From NCBI RefSeq assembly GCF_024220175.1, contig NZ_CP098502.1:4468514-4532513 (forward strand): a DNA stretch of 64,000 nucleotides, read 5' to 3'. The notes under the pieces were generated by a model. The model was not told where the DNA came from. It was given only the letters and a program-made list of their open reading frames with translations, and made no database searches. Of the stretch, positions 40,469-49,223 are shown one piece after another (positions within the stretch are counted from its first letter, which is position 1; each line of letters begins with the position of its first letter). The position numbers and the translations under genes were made by a program. This DNA comes from Paraconexibacter antarcticus. Lineage in GTDB: Bacteria > Actinomycetota > Thermoleophilia > Solirubrobacterales > Solirubrobacteraceae.

Positions 40469-43273
40469 GTGCCCCCTCCCAACGTCTCCGTCCGCCACTC
40501 AAGCGAAGCGCTGAACGCCGTTACGCGCCTCCTGTCGGCCTCCCTCGACACGGCCGGGCCGGCCGCGCTGCACCAGCTCCTCGTCGACGAGGCGCGGGCC
40601 CTGTTCGGGGCGACCGGGGCGGTCCTCCTGAGCATCGAGGAGCGTGAGCGCCTCGCGCACGTCGTCTGTTCGGCGCCCTCGCAGCCGACGCCGAACCGCC
40701 GGCTGCAGCTCGACGCGCTCCCGGCCCTGGCCGAGCTCACCGACCAGCGCTCGTCCCACGTCCTCCTCTCGACGGCGCGGACGCAGGTCCTCGGCCGCCT
40801 GCTCGGGTGGAGCGGCGCGACGCCGTCGGCGATGGTCCTCCCCCTCCGCTCGCGCGACCGCCTCGAGCACGCCCTCGTCCTCCGCGGCCCGCACTTCGGT
40901 TGGGGCACGGACCCCGACACCGTCAGCGTGGCGACAGCCTTCGCCGCCGCCGCAGGCGCGGCGGTCGCCCAGGCGCGCCTCGGCGCCGAGCAGGCGACGC
41001 GGATGGCGCAGCAGGCTGCCCTCTCCCGCGCCGGCCGCCAGCTCAACGACCGCGGCCTCGACCTTCCCGCCGTCCTGCACGGCATCTGTGCGGAGGCCCA
41101 GGCGATCCTCGACGGCGACTGCGCGATCGTCTACCGCAAGGACACGGACGACTCGCTCACCGTCGAGGCGTGCCTCGGCCTGCCCGACGGGACCGCCGGC
41201 CGTCGCCTCCCGATCAGCACCGGGCTCTCCGGCCGCGTCGTCAGCGCCAACCGCGCGCTGCTGACGAACGACTACGACCAGCTCGCCCAGCCGTCCCCGG
41301 GCACGCCGTTCGACGGCATCCGCAGCTGCCTGTCGGTCCCGCTGCGGTGGGACGGCGAGCTGCGCGGCGTCCTCAGCGTCGGCTTCCGCCGCACCCAGTT
41401 CGTCGACCCCCGCGACCTCGCCCTGCTCGAGGCCTTCGGCGAGCTCGCCGCCGCCGCGTGCCGCAACGCGAGCACCGCCGCCGGCCTCGCCCGCGCGGCG
41501 CGGACCGACGGGCTCACCGGCTGCCTGAACCAGTCGGCGCTGCGCGAGCTCCTCCGCGACGAGGTCGCCCGGTCGGAGCGCACCGGCGTCCCGGTCAGCA
41601 TCATCCTGCTCGACCTCGACGAGTTCAAAGAGGTCAACGAGCGCGCCGGCCACCTCACCGGGGACGAGGTGCTCCGCCGCGTCGGCGACGCGCTCCGTGC
41701 CTCCGTCCGCCCCTACGACGCCGTCGCCCGGTACGGCGGCGACGAGTTCGTGATCATCTGCCCCGGCGCCGACGAGCCGGCCGCGCTCGAGGTCGCCCAC
41801 CGGGCGCTCGACCGCGTCGAGGCCGGGGTCCGCTCGCTCACGGGGACCCGCGGCACCGCCGCGACCGCGGGCGTCGCCCAGCTCCGTCCCGGTCAGCCGG
41901 TCCTCGGGCTCCTCGACGACGCCGACCGCGCGCTCCTCTACGGTAAGCAGGAGCTCGACCGCGGCGTCGCCGTCCGCGCCAGCGACCTGCCCGCGTCGTG
42001 GTCGGGCGCCGTCGACGACCGGCACGCGTCGCGGCTCGGCGACACCCCGATCCGCGACGTCATCGGCGCCGCCGAGGAACCCCGCGCGCAGCCGGGTGCC
42101 GCGGGTCACGGCACGGGGGCCGGCGACGCCCAGCCGTGGCCGTCGAACGACTCGGGGTCGGACGCCGAGCGCAGCCGCCTGGAGAAGCGCACCCGGCAGC
42201 TCTCGATCGCCCGCGCGCTCGGCACGCGCCTGGCGGGCATCTCCGACCCGGACGCGATCCCCGACGCCGTCGTCGACGAGCTGCACCGCGCCTTCGGCTA
42301 CTTCCTCTGCGCGGCAGTCCGCCTGCGGGAGGACGACTACGTCGAGGCCGTCGCCGTCCGCGGCGACAACTTCGTCCGCCTGCTCGTCGACCAGTGGACG
42401 CAGCCGCGCGACGCGGGGCTCATCGGCCGCTCGCTGCGCGCCCGTCGCGCGATCGTCGTCGACGACGTCCTGCTCGACTCGACGTACGCGACGACCATCG
42501 CGACGCACGAGGTCCGCAGCGAGATGGTCGCCCCGGTGTGGGTGGGCGACAAGCTCTGGGGCGTGCTGAACGTCGAGGAGCTCCGGCCCCGGGCCTTCGA
42601 CGAGAACGACGTGCAGCTGCTCGAGATGCTCGCCGACCAGCTCGGCGCCGCGCTCCGCAGCGCGACGCTCTACGCGCAGCTCGAGCGCGCCTACCTCGGG
42701 ACCGCGGAGGCGCTCGCCGCCGCGCTCGAGGCGAAGGACGCCTACACCGCGAGCCACGCGCACTCGATCGTCGACTGGGCCGACCGGGTCGGGGAGCGCC
42801 TCGGCATGAGCGCCGACGAGCGCCGTGACCTGCGCTACGGCGCGATCTTCCACGACATCGGCAAGATCGCGGTGCCGGAGGCGATCCTCAACAAGCGCGG
42901 CCCGCTCGACGTGACCGAGGCGACGCTCGTCCGCCGCCACACGATCGTCGGCGAGCAGATCCTCGCCCCGGTCGAGTTCCTCAGCGGCGTCCTGCCGATC
43001 GTCCGCCACGAGCACGAGCGCTGGGACGGCGGCGGCTACCCGGACGGACTCGCCGGCCGCGAGATCCCGCTCTCGGCCCGGGTCGTCTTCGTCTGCGACG
43101 CCTACCACGCGATGACGAGCGACCGGCCCTACCGCCAGGCCATGGCGCCGGACGCCGCGCGCGCCGAGCTCGCCGCCGGCGCCGGCACGCAGTTCGACCC
43201 CGCGGTCGTCGCGGCGTTCCTCGCGGTGCTCGACGACGAGCAGCGCGCGCCGCACCTCGTCGCCGTCAGCTGA
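40469..43273 (+). CDS. GAF-GGDEF-GAF-HD-GYP cyclic-di-GMP protein
   Basis: About 934 aa from GTG 40469; a TTG 14 codons upstream is possible. Two GAF-like sensor domains (about 15-165 and 185-335), a GGDEF domain (about 350-505, with DLDEFKEVNERAGH and an intact YGGDEF active site), a third GAF (about 575-735), and an HD-GYP phosphodiesterase domain (about 745-925) with FHDIGKIAVPEAILNK, the paired His region HTIVGEQI and HEHERWDGGGYPDGL. Both making and breaking of cyclic-di-GMP look catalytically possible. No membrane helix, so it is a soluble, multi-signal regulator. Divergent from tRNA-Ser. Confidence 0.9.
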   Translation: MPPPNVSVRHSSEALNAVTRLLSASLDTAGPAALHQLLVDEARALFGATGAVLLSIEERERLAHVVCSAPSQPTPNRRLQLDALPALAELTDQRSSHVLLSTARTQVLGRLLGWSGATPSAMVLPLRSRDRLEHALVLRGPHFGWGTDPDTVSVATAFAAAAGAAVAQARLGAEQATRMAQQAALSRAGRQLNDRGLDLPAVLHGICAEAQAILDGDCAIVYRKDTDDSLTVEACLGLPDGTAGRRLPISTGLSGRVVSANRALLTNDYDQLAQPSPGTPFDGIRSCLSVPLRWDGELRGVLSVGFRRTQFVDPRDLALLEAFGELAAAACRNASTAAGLARAARTDGLTGCLNQSALRELLRDEVARSERTGVPVSIILLDLDEFKEVNERAGHLTGDEVLRRVGDALRASVRPYDAVARYGGDEFVIICPGADEPAALEVAHRALDRVEAGVRSLTGTRGTAATAGVAQLRPGQPVLGLLDDADRALLYGKQELDRGVAVRASDLPASWSGAVDDRHASRLGDTPIRDVIGAAEEPRAQPGAAGHGTGAGDAQPWPSNDSGSDAERSRLEKRTRQLSIARALGTRLAGISDPDAIPDAVVDELHRAFGYFLCAAVRLREDDYVEAVAVRGDNFVRLLVDQWTQPRDAGLIGRSLRARRAIVVDDVLLDSTYATTIATHEVRSEMVAPVWVGDKLWGVLNVEELRPRAFDENDVQLLEMLADQLGAALRSATLYAQLERAYLGTAEALAAALEAKDAYTASHAHSIVDWADRVGERLGMSADERRDLRYGAIFHDIGKIAVPEAILNKRGPLDVTEATLVRRHTIVGEQILAPVEFLSGVLPIVRHEHERWDGGGYPDGLAGREIPLSARVVFVCDAYHAMTSDRPYRQAMAPDAARAELAAGAGTQFDPAVVAAFLAVLDDEQRAPHLVAVS

Positions 43274-43354
43274 CCGGACCCGCGGCGCGCCGTCCGGCCG
43301 ATCCTGGCGCCGGTGGCGGGACGGCGGGCGCCGGACCCGCGGTAGGCTCGCCGC

Positions 43355-44869
43355 ATGACGCACCTCCGGCGCTTGCTCGTCGCCTTCGCCGCGACCGCAG
43401 GGGTCGCCGCGGTCGGCCTCCCCGGACCCGTCGCGGGCGCCGTCGGCGGGGTCGCCACCGCCCGCGCCGACGTCAGCTGGCTCTGCCGCCCCGGCGAGCA
43501 GCCCGACCCGTGTCGCGAGTCGCTCGCCACGACGTACGTCGCCGCGGACGGGACCTCGCGCGTCGAGCATCCTCCGCTGCCCGCCGATCCGCCGATCGAC
43601 TGCTTCTACGTCTACCCGACCGTCTCCCAGCAGCTCGGCGTCAACGCCGACAAGCGCAAGGACCCGGAGGAGATCGCGATCGCGCGCTACCAGGCGTCGC
43701 GCTATTCGCAGGAGTGCCGCGTGTACGCACCGATGTACCGGCAGCTGACGCTCGCGTCGATCTACACCGGGACGCCGGCGGCGCGCGCGGCGGGGCGCAA
43801 GCTCGCGTACGCCGACGTGAAGGAGGCCTTCGCGGCGTACCTCGCCCACGACAACGGCGGTCGCGGGTTCGTCCTCATCGGGCACTCGCAGGGGGCGGGG
43901 ATGCTCCGCCAGCTCGTCCGGGACGTCGTCGACGGCGACCCCGCCGTCCGCGCGCGGCTCGTCTCGGCGGTGCTGCTCGGCGGCAACGTCCTCGTCCGCC
44001 GGGGCCAGACCTCCGGCGGCGACTTCGAGCACGTCCCGGCGTGTACGGCACCCGCGCAGCTGGGCTGCGTCATCGCGTGGTCGACGTTCTCAGACCCGCC
44101 GCCGTCGAACACCCGCTTCGGCAAGGCACCCGCGACCGACATCACCGGCGCGGGCCTGCCCGCCGGACCGCAGTACGAGGTCCTCTGCACGAACCCGGCG
44201 TCGCTCGCCGCGAACGCGCAGGCGCCCCTGAGCACGCTCGTGCGCACCGACGCCTACCCCGGGATCATCGGCGGCGGCCTGACGCTGACGTACGGCGGAC
44301 TGCCGCCGACGGCCGCCACGCCGTGGGTCCAGCCGCAGGACCACTACACCGCGCGGTGCGTCGACTCGGGCGGCGCCCACGTCCTCCTGCTCTCCCCGGT
44401 CGGGGCGGCGCGGCACCTGAACCCGTTCCCGACGCCCGACTGGGGCGTCCACATCACCGACGGGAACATCGCGCTCGGCAACCTCGTCTCCACGGTGCAC
44501 GCGGAGGCGTCCGCGTTCCTCGCGGCGGCCGCCGCGAAGCACGTCAGGGCGCCGCGCCTGACGATGGGGCTCGCGTTCCGCGGGAGGAGCGCCGCCGGCG
44601 GGTCGTGCGCCCGCGGGGCGATCATCGTCCGCGTGACCGGGCCGGACCGGCCGCGCGTCCGGCGGGTCCTCGTGACGGTCGCCGGCCGGCGGGTCCTCGT
44701 GACGGTCGCCGGCCGGCGGGTCGGCGGCGACACGCGCGCACCGTTCCGGGTGAAGGTCCCGCGCAGGCGGCTCCGCGCGGGGGCCCTGCTGCGGATCGGG
44801 GTGCGGGCGACGCTGAAGGACGGACGGACCGCGCGCCTCTCGCGGACGGTGCGGACCTGCCGCGGCTAG
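43355..44869 (+). CDS. DUF3089 exported hydrolase-like protein
   Basis: 504 aa. Signal peptide about 1-35. The DUF3089 opening is SWLCRPGEQPDPCRESL, then CFYVYPTVSQQLG and RVYAPMYRQLTLASIY. GFVLIGHSQGAGMLRQLV near residue 175 is an alpha/beta-hydrolase nucleophile elbow (GHSQG). Asp and His partners are probably in the DWGVHITDGN region near 365. The C-terminal 120 residues are a basic add-on with RVLVTVAGR repeated, caused by a 27-bp tandem duplication at 44661-44714. Likely a secreted esterase or lipase-like enzyme; substrate unknown. Confidence 0.8.
   Translation: MTHLRRLLVAFAATAGVAAVGLPGPVAGAVGGVATARADVSWLCRPGEQPDPCRESLATTYVAADGTSRVEHPPLPADPPIDCFYVYPTVSQQLGVNADKRKDPEEIAIARYQASRYSQECRVYAPMYRQLTLASIYTGTPAARAAGRKLAYADVKEAFAAYLAHDNGGRGFVLIGHSQGAGMLRQLVRDVVDGDPAVRARLVSAVLLGGNVLVRRGQTSGGDFEHVPACTAPAQLGCVIAWSTFSDPPPSNTRFGKAPATDITGAGLPAGPQYEVLCTNPASLAANAQAPLSTLVRTDAYPGIIGGGLTLTYGGLPPTAATPWVQPQDHYTARCVDSGGAHVLLLSPVGAARHLNPFPTPDWGVHITDGNIALGNLVSTVHAEASAFLAAAAAKHVRAPRLTMGLAFRGRSAAGGSCARGAIIVRVTGPDRPRVRRVLVTVAGRRVLVTVAGRRVGGDTRAPFRVKVPRRRLRAGALLRIGVRATLKDGRTARLSRTVRTCRG
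44661..44714. repeat. 27-bp tandem duplication inside the DUF3089 gene
   Basis: Two perfect 27-bp units (44661-44687, 44688-44714) and a partial third. It adds nine residues, RVLVTVAGR, in frame. A recent slip or a short repeat that varies between strains. Confidence 0.85.
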
Positions 44870-44905
44870 CGACTCGTGGGCGCCGCCGGTAGTAGCGTCG
44901 GGGAC

Positions 44906-45592
44906 GTGCCCCGGTCGCCCCGCCTCGCTCTGCCGCTCCTCACCTCCATCGTCGTGGCGGCCGGCCTCGGCTCGGCCGGCGACGCCCGTGCGGCCACGTG
45001 CGCGGACTATCCGAACCAGGCGGCGGCGCAGCGCGCGAAGGACACGCGCGACGCCGACGGGGACGGCATCTACTGCGAGTCCCTGCCCTGCCCGTGCTCG
45101 ACGGCGACCGCGGGCGGCAGCGCATCGCCGCGGCCGTCGACGTCCGGGCGCCGCCGCGTCCTCGGCCTCGGCGTGCCGGTCCTCCTCGGACCCCGCCGCA
45201 AGCGGACCGGCTGCCGGGCCCGGGGTCCGCTCCCCGAGCCGGACTGCTCGCCCGGCGCGTACTACCCGAAGGCGACGCTCGCGAAGATCTGCGTCACGGG
45301 CTACACCGCGCGGGTGCGCCGCGTGTCCTCGGCCACCCAGCAGAAGGTCTACGCCGCGTACGGCATCGGGCGCCACCTCGAGGGCCAGTACGAGATCGAC
45401 CACCTCGTCCCCCTCGAGCTCGGCGGCTCCAACTCGATCGCGAACCTCTTCCCCGAGGCCGCTCGCCCGCGGCCCGGCTATCACGAGAAGGACCAGGTCG
45501 AGAACGCCGCGCACGACACCGCGTGCGCCCGCCGCCGGCCGCTGCGCGCGCTGCAGCGCCAGATCGCCCGGGACTGGACGACGCTCCGCTGA
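44906..45592 (+). CDS. Exported HNH nuclease with Excalibur domain
   Basis: 228 aa from GTG 44906. After a signal peptide (ends near DARAATC), an Excalibur calcium-binding motif DADGDGIYCESLPC lies near residue 55. The C-terminal half has the HNH-type nuclease stretch YEIDHLVPLELGGSNSIANL near residue 165, with His-Asp and the Asn of the beta-beta-alpha-metal fold, and a closing EKDQVEN. Probably degrades DNA or RNA outside the cell with Ca-dependent binding; target unknown. The small membrane gene starts 5 bp later. Confidence 0.8.
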   Translation: MPRSPRLALPLLTSIVVAAGLGSAGDARAATCADYPNQAAAQRAKDTRDADGDGIYCESLPCPCSTATAGGSASPRPSTSGRRRVLGLGVPVLLGPRRKRTGCRARGPLPEPDCSPGAYYPKATLAKICVTGYTARVRRVSSATQQKVYAAYGIGRHLEGQYEIDHLVPLELGGSNSIANLFPEAARPRPGYHEKDQVENAAHDTACARRRPLRALQRQIARDWTTLR

Positions 45593-45597
45593 CGCCC

Positions 45598-45984
45598 ATG
45601 GCCCGCGTCCTCGTGCCCGCGACCGAGACCGTCGATGCCACCTGGTTCATCCTCCCGGTCCTCGTCCTCGTCGTGCTCCTCGTCGCGGTGAACGCCCGGC
45701 GCGCCGGTCGCGACGGCGGCCCGGCAGCAACCGGCGCCGAGGTCGCCCGGTCCGCCCCGCACGCCGTCGCGAGCATCGTCGGGACGCTCCTCGTCGTCGC
45801 CGGCGGGGTCGCCACCGCGGCGGCCACCGCCCTGCTGCCGTTCATCCTCGTCATCGACGCGCTCGGCGGTCACGCCCTCGGGTCCGACCTCCTCGTGCCC
45901 GTCACGGGCGCCGCGGTGCTGACGCTCGGCGCCGCGCTTCTCGGCCGCAGCCTCCGTGAGCTGTGGCCCCGCCGCCGGCGCTGA
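45598..45984 (+). CDS. Small membrane protein, function unknown
   Basis: 128 aa. Three hydrophobic stretches: FILPVLVLVVLLVAVNA near residue 17, ASIVGTLLVVAGGVATAAAT near 60, and ILVIDALGGHALGS/LVPVTGAAVLTLGAALLG near 90-115, then a basic end. No charged motifs or Cys. Follows the HNH-Excalibur gene by 5 bp, so likely co-transcribed. No family recognised. Confidence 0.55.
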   Translation: MARVLVPATETVDATWFILPVLVLVVLLVAVNARRAGRDGGPAATGAEVARSAPHAVASIVGTLLVVAGGVATAAATALLPFILVIDALGGHALGSDLLVPVTGAAVLTLGAALLGRSLRELWPRRRR

Positions 45985-46031
45985 GCCGCGCGCCCCGCCA
46001 CCGCTCGCGATTCGTCAGTATCCATCGCTCC

Positions 46032-46118
46032 GGAGAGGTGGCAGAGCGGTTGAATGCACCGGTCTTGAAAACCGGAGGGCCTGTAAGGGTCTCGCGGGTT
46101 CGAATCCCGCCCTCTCCG
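46032..46118 (+). tRNA. tRNA-Ser(TGA)
   Basis: 87 nt class II tRNA without encoded CCA: GGAGAGG/CCTCTCC acceptor, anticodon stem CCGGT/ACCGG around CTTGAAA (anticodon TGA), long variable arm, T arm GCGGG TTCGAAT CCCGC. A short stem CGGCCT/AGGCCG at 46121-46138 follows and may terminate it. Confidence 0.95.
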
Positions 46119-46337
46119 TTCGGCCTGCCGGAAGGCCGCAACCGACGGTCCCCGAGGCCTCGGAGGGCACCGCGAGCGCAAGGTGGACCGCGGAGCCGCT
46201 ACGGTGAAGGGGAGCGCCGCGCGTCCTGCCGCCTCTCCGGTCGGCTGTGGACGCGCTCGCGAGAGGCCCGTGCACGAGCAGGGCTTCTTCCTTCACAGGC
46301 ACGCCGGACGGTGGGCCAACGACTCGAGGAGCACCGG

Positions 46338-46544
46338 ATGGCCGGCAGGCAGAAGACGACGTTCGCGAAGATGAGCCGTGAGACCAAGGTCTCGCAGCGC
46401 AAGGCGGTCAAGGAGATGCGCAAGCGCGAGCGCCGCGAGGAGATCGACCGAGCCCGCGCCGAGGGCCGCGAGGTCTGGGAGACCGTCGACGCCGACGACA
46501 CGTCGCTCGACCGCCCCGATCGTCTCGAGCTTCCGACGAGCTGA
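46338..46544 (+). CDS. Small basic coiled-coil hypothetical protein
   Basis: 68 aa from ATG 46338 with AGGAG 8 bp upstream. High in Lys/Arg/Glu, with SRETKVSQRKAVKEMRKRER and REEIDRARAEGREVW forming an amphipathic helix. No signal or domain. Possibly a nucleic-acid-associated small protein (inference from charge); not recognised. Confidence 0.5.
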   Translation: MAGRQKTTFAKMSRETKVSQRKAVKEMRKRERREEIDRARAEGREVWETVDADDTSLDRPDRLELPTS

Positions 46545-46697
46545 ACCGGGCCGGCGGCGACGCAGGTCGCCGGCGCGCCGGGTCCGGGAGGACCTGGAAC
46601 CCGAATGGCCGACGGGGGGCACGAGTGGAATCGTGGTGCTCCCTGACAGCAGCAGGATCCCACTGACGGGCGTGCTGCCCGCCGCGGACGCCCCCGC

Positions 46698-47372
46698 TCA
46701 GCCGGCGGCCCGCGCGAGCGCCGCGGCGACCGGGCCCGCGAAGGCGCGGGCGAGCCGCAGGTAGGCGGCATCGTCGGGGTGGAAGCGATCGGCCGCGACC
46801 TCGCCGCGGGCGAACGACAGCGGCACGGGGACGACACGCCCATGCGTCTCGACGCGGGTCGCGACCTCCCCGAGCCGGCCGGCGCCCGGCGTCGTCGCAA
46901 CGAGCGTCCCGCGCGGGACCGCGCCCAGCAGCGCGTCGTACCGCTCGACGAGGTCGCGGCGGAGGGACCGGCGCAGCAGGTCGTTGCTCCCGACCATGAG
47001 CGTGACGACCGCCGGCTCGTCCCCCAGCGCCCCGAGCACCGGGAGCTGGCGCTCGAGCACGTCCGCCGTCCGCGCCCCGCTGAACGAGAGGTTCACGACG
47101 CGCACCGGGCGCGGGAGCGCCGCCTGCGTCAGCGGCACCCAGCCCCGGTCGACGGCGGTCGCGCCGATGCCCTGCGACATCGAGTCGCCGAGCACGACCC
47201 ACAGCGGCCCCGCCGACGCGAGCGCCTCGAGGTTGCGCTCACGCCACCACGCCGCGTAGGGCGCCGTCTGCGCGGCGACCGTCCCGACGCCGGGCACCAC
47301 CCGGCGCAGCGTCCGGGTCAGCGGGTTCGGAGCGCGGTGGTTGCGGTTGTCGTACGTGAGCGCCGAGGCCAT
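46698..47372 (-). CDS. SGNH/GDSL-type hydrolase
   Basis: 224 aa from ATG 47372 (GGAGGG upstream). VVLGDSMSQGIG near residue 60 is block I with Ser64, VNLSFSGARTADV near 92 block II (Gly), VTLMVGSNDLLR near 118 block III (Asn), and DRFHPDDAAYLRLA near 202 block V with Asp and His. Full SGNH catalytic set. No clear signal peptide, so intracellular or leaderless. Hydrolyses an ester or thioester; substrate unknown. Confidence 0.82.
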   Translation of the reverse strand: MASALTYDNRNHRAPNPLTRTLRRVVPGVGTVAAQTAPYAAWWRERNLEALASAGPLWVVLGDSMSQGIGATAVDRGWVPLTQAALPRPVRVVNLSFSGARTADVLERQLPVLGALGDEPAVVTLMVGSNDLLRRSLRRDLVERYDALLGAVPRGTLVATTPGAGRLGEVATRVETHGRVVPVPLSFARGEVAADRFHPDDAAYLRLARAFAGPVAAALARAAG

Positions 47373-47544
47373 CCCTCCCTTGTTCGGACGAGCGGCCCGA
47401 ACGGATGGCCCAGGCACCGCGACCGCGGGTCAGCAGGTGGGGATCGTCACGCCGCGGTCGTCCTTCGCCTGGTCGTCGCCCCCGCTCGCCCGGCCGCTGA
47501 AACCGCTCTCACGAAGCATGTGATGGCTATGAGAGCATCGCCAG

Positions 47545-48702
47545 ATGCGAGCCGTCATCTGCCAGAACGCCGAACTCGACGTGCGCGACCGGCCCGAGCC
47601 GGTCCCCGCCAAGGGCCAAGTCCGCCTCGAGGTCCTGCGCTGCGGGATCTGCGGCTCGGACCTGCACGCCCGCACCGGCTGCGACGACTGGGCGGCGATG
47701 ACCGCACGCGCGGGGTACGACCGCTTCGCCCGCTCCGGCGAGGAGGTCGTCTACGGCCACGAGTTCTCCGGCGCGGTCGCCGAGCACGGCCCGGGCTGCC
47801 GCAGGACGCTGAAGGAGGGGACGCCGGTCGTCGCGCTGCCGCTGCTGCGCTCGCCGCTCGGCGTCGAGACGACGGGGCTCTCCGCGGCCGCGCCCGGCGC
47901 CTACGCCGAGCAGCTCATCGTCGAGGAGTCGCTCATGATGGAGGTGCCCAACGGGCTCTCCCCGGACGTCGCCGCGCTCACCGAGCCCATGGCCGTCGCC
48001 TGGCACGCGGTCCAGCGCGGTGAGGTGGGCAAGCGGACCGAGGCGGTCGTCATCGGCTGCGGGCCGGTCGGGCTCGGCGTCATCCTCATGCTCAAGGCCA
48101 AGGGCGTGCGGACCGTCGTCGCGAGCGACTACTCCCCCGGCCGCCGCGCGCTCGCCAAGGCCTGCGGTGCGGACGTCGTCGTCGACCCTGCGCAGGGCTC
48201 GCCGTTCGACCGGACGCCGGGCAAGGGCCAGCTGAAGGACATCCCCTCGGTGCTGGAGCTCGCCGTCGGCACGCGCGAGAAGCTCGAGCGCCTGCCCGTC
48301 GACTGGTGGCACGCGTGGCGCCTCGGCGAGGCGCTCGGCGGCAAGCCGAAGTTCCCCGTCGTCTTCGAGTGCGTCGGGGTCCCGGGCGTCATCGACTCGC
48401 TCATCACCGGCGCCCCGTTCTGGTCGCGCGTCGTCGTCGTCGGCGTCTGCGTCGGCCGCGACGAGATCACGCCGATGATGGCGATCAACAAGGAGATCGA
48501 CCTGCGGTTCGTCCTCGGCTACACACCGCTCGAGTTCCGCGACACGCTCCACATGCTCGCGGAGGGCAAGGTCGACCCGCGCCCGCTCATCACCGGCACC
48601 GTCGGGCTCGACGGGGTCGCGGCCGCGTTCACGGCCCTGGGCGATCCGGAGGCCCACGCGAAGATCCTCATCGACCCCCGGTCGGCGGCCACCGCGCCGT
48701 GA
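47545..48702 (+). CDS. Zinc-type medium-chain dehydrogenase
   Basis: 385 aa. LRCGICGSDLHARTGC near residue 33 (catalytic-zinc Cys) and VVYGHEFSGAV near 71 (His-Glu). IGCGPVGLGVILMLKAKG near 170 is the Rossmann GxGxxG, and VFECVGVPGVIDSLI near 275 follows. The four-Cys structural zinc loop is not apparent; instead HGPGCRRTLKEGT occupies that stretch. Substrate class (alcohol, sorbitol or threonine) cannot be resolved. Followed by a strong hairpin at 48707. Confidence 0.83.
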   Translation: MRAVICQNAELDVRDRPEPVPAKGQVRLEVLRCGICGSDLHARTGCDDWAAMTARAGYDRFARSGEEVVYGHEFSGAVAEHGPGCRRTLKEGTPVVALPLLRSPLGVETTGLSAAAPGAYAEQLIVEESLMMEVPNGLSPDVAALTEPMAVAWHAVQRGEVGKRTEAVVIGCGPVGLGVILMLKAKGVRTVVASDYSPGRRALAKACGADVVVDPAQGSPFDRTPGKGQLKDIPSVLELAVGTREKLERLPVDWWHAWRLGEALGGKPKFPVVFECVGVPGVIDSLITGAPFWSRVVVVGVCVGRDEITPMMAINKEIDLRFVLGYTPLEFRDTLHMLAEGKVDPRPLITGTVGLDGVAAAFTALGDPEAHAKILIDPRSAATAP

Positions 48703-48706
48703 GACC

Positions 48707-48755
48707 GGTGGGTGACAGCTGACACGCGCCCTGCGCGGGTGAGCTGTCACCCACC
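48707..48755. terminator. Long-armed hairpin after the dehydrogenase gene
   Basis: 14-bp perfect arms GGTGGGTGACAGCT and its complement around a 21-nt loop, starting 4 bp after the stop. Likely terminator or 3' stabiliser; no T-run follows. Confidence 0.6.
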
Positions 48756-48851
48756 GCCCGCTGAGGCGTAGCGGTCCCTCCGTCAACCGAGGGTCCCGAA
48801 CCTCCGTCCAGGGGGTTATGGATACGCCGATCGCGCGCTACCGTCGACGAG

Positions 48852-49217
48852 GTGCCCGTTGCCGTCATCTTCCGCTGTGACTACTGCGACGCCCGCCCGG
48901 ACGCCGAGACGCAGGCCGCCCTGGAGGCGCAGATGCTCGACATGCGCCACGGGGAGTACGTCGACTCGGGCCCGGGGAACTGGCTCACCTGGCACGGGCG
49001 CGGCCTGTACGGGGCCAACCGCTACTCGTGCGGGGACCACCGCGGCGACCTGAAGGCGCAGCTGCGCGAGACGTACGGCACGCTCGGGTGGCACCCGTGG
49101 GCGAAGGGCCCGCACCCGTGGCGCGGCCGCCGCGGGACCCAGCGCGCCCGCGAGCTCAGCCGCGGCATCCAGGGGCACAACCGGCCGATCCGCCAGCCCC
49201 CGCCGCACGGCGCGTAG
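48852..49217 (+). CDS. Small hypothetical protein with CxxC
   Basis: 121 aa with a GTG start. FRCDYCDARPD near residue 7 is a CxxC, with a possible third and fourth ligand in SCGDHRGDLK near 58. Trp/His-rich end (LGWHPWAKGPHPWRGRRG). It may bind zinc (inference). No signal. It converges on hypF with only 6 bp between stops. Unknown family. Confidence 0.55.
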   Translation: MPVAVIFRCDYCDARPDAETQAALEAQMLDMRHGEYVDSGPGNWLTWHGRGLYGANRYSCGDHRGDLKAQLRETYGTLGWHPWAKGPHPWRGRRGTQRARELSRGIQGHNRPIRQPPPHGA

Positions 49218-49223
49218 GCGCCG

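Noticed and set aside
40499..44032. 1177-aa frame antisense to the GGDEF-HD-GYP and DUF3089 genes
   Set aside because: Pure antisense shadow with Arg/Asp/Gly bias; both sense genes are well supported.
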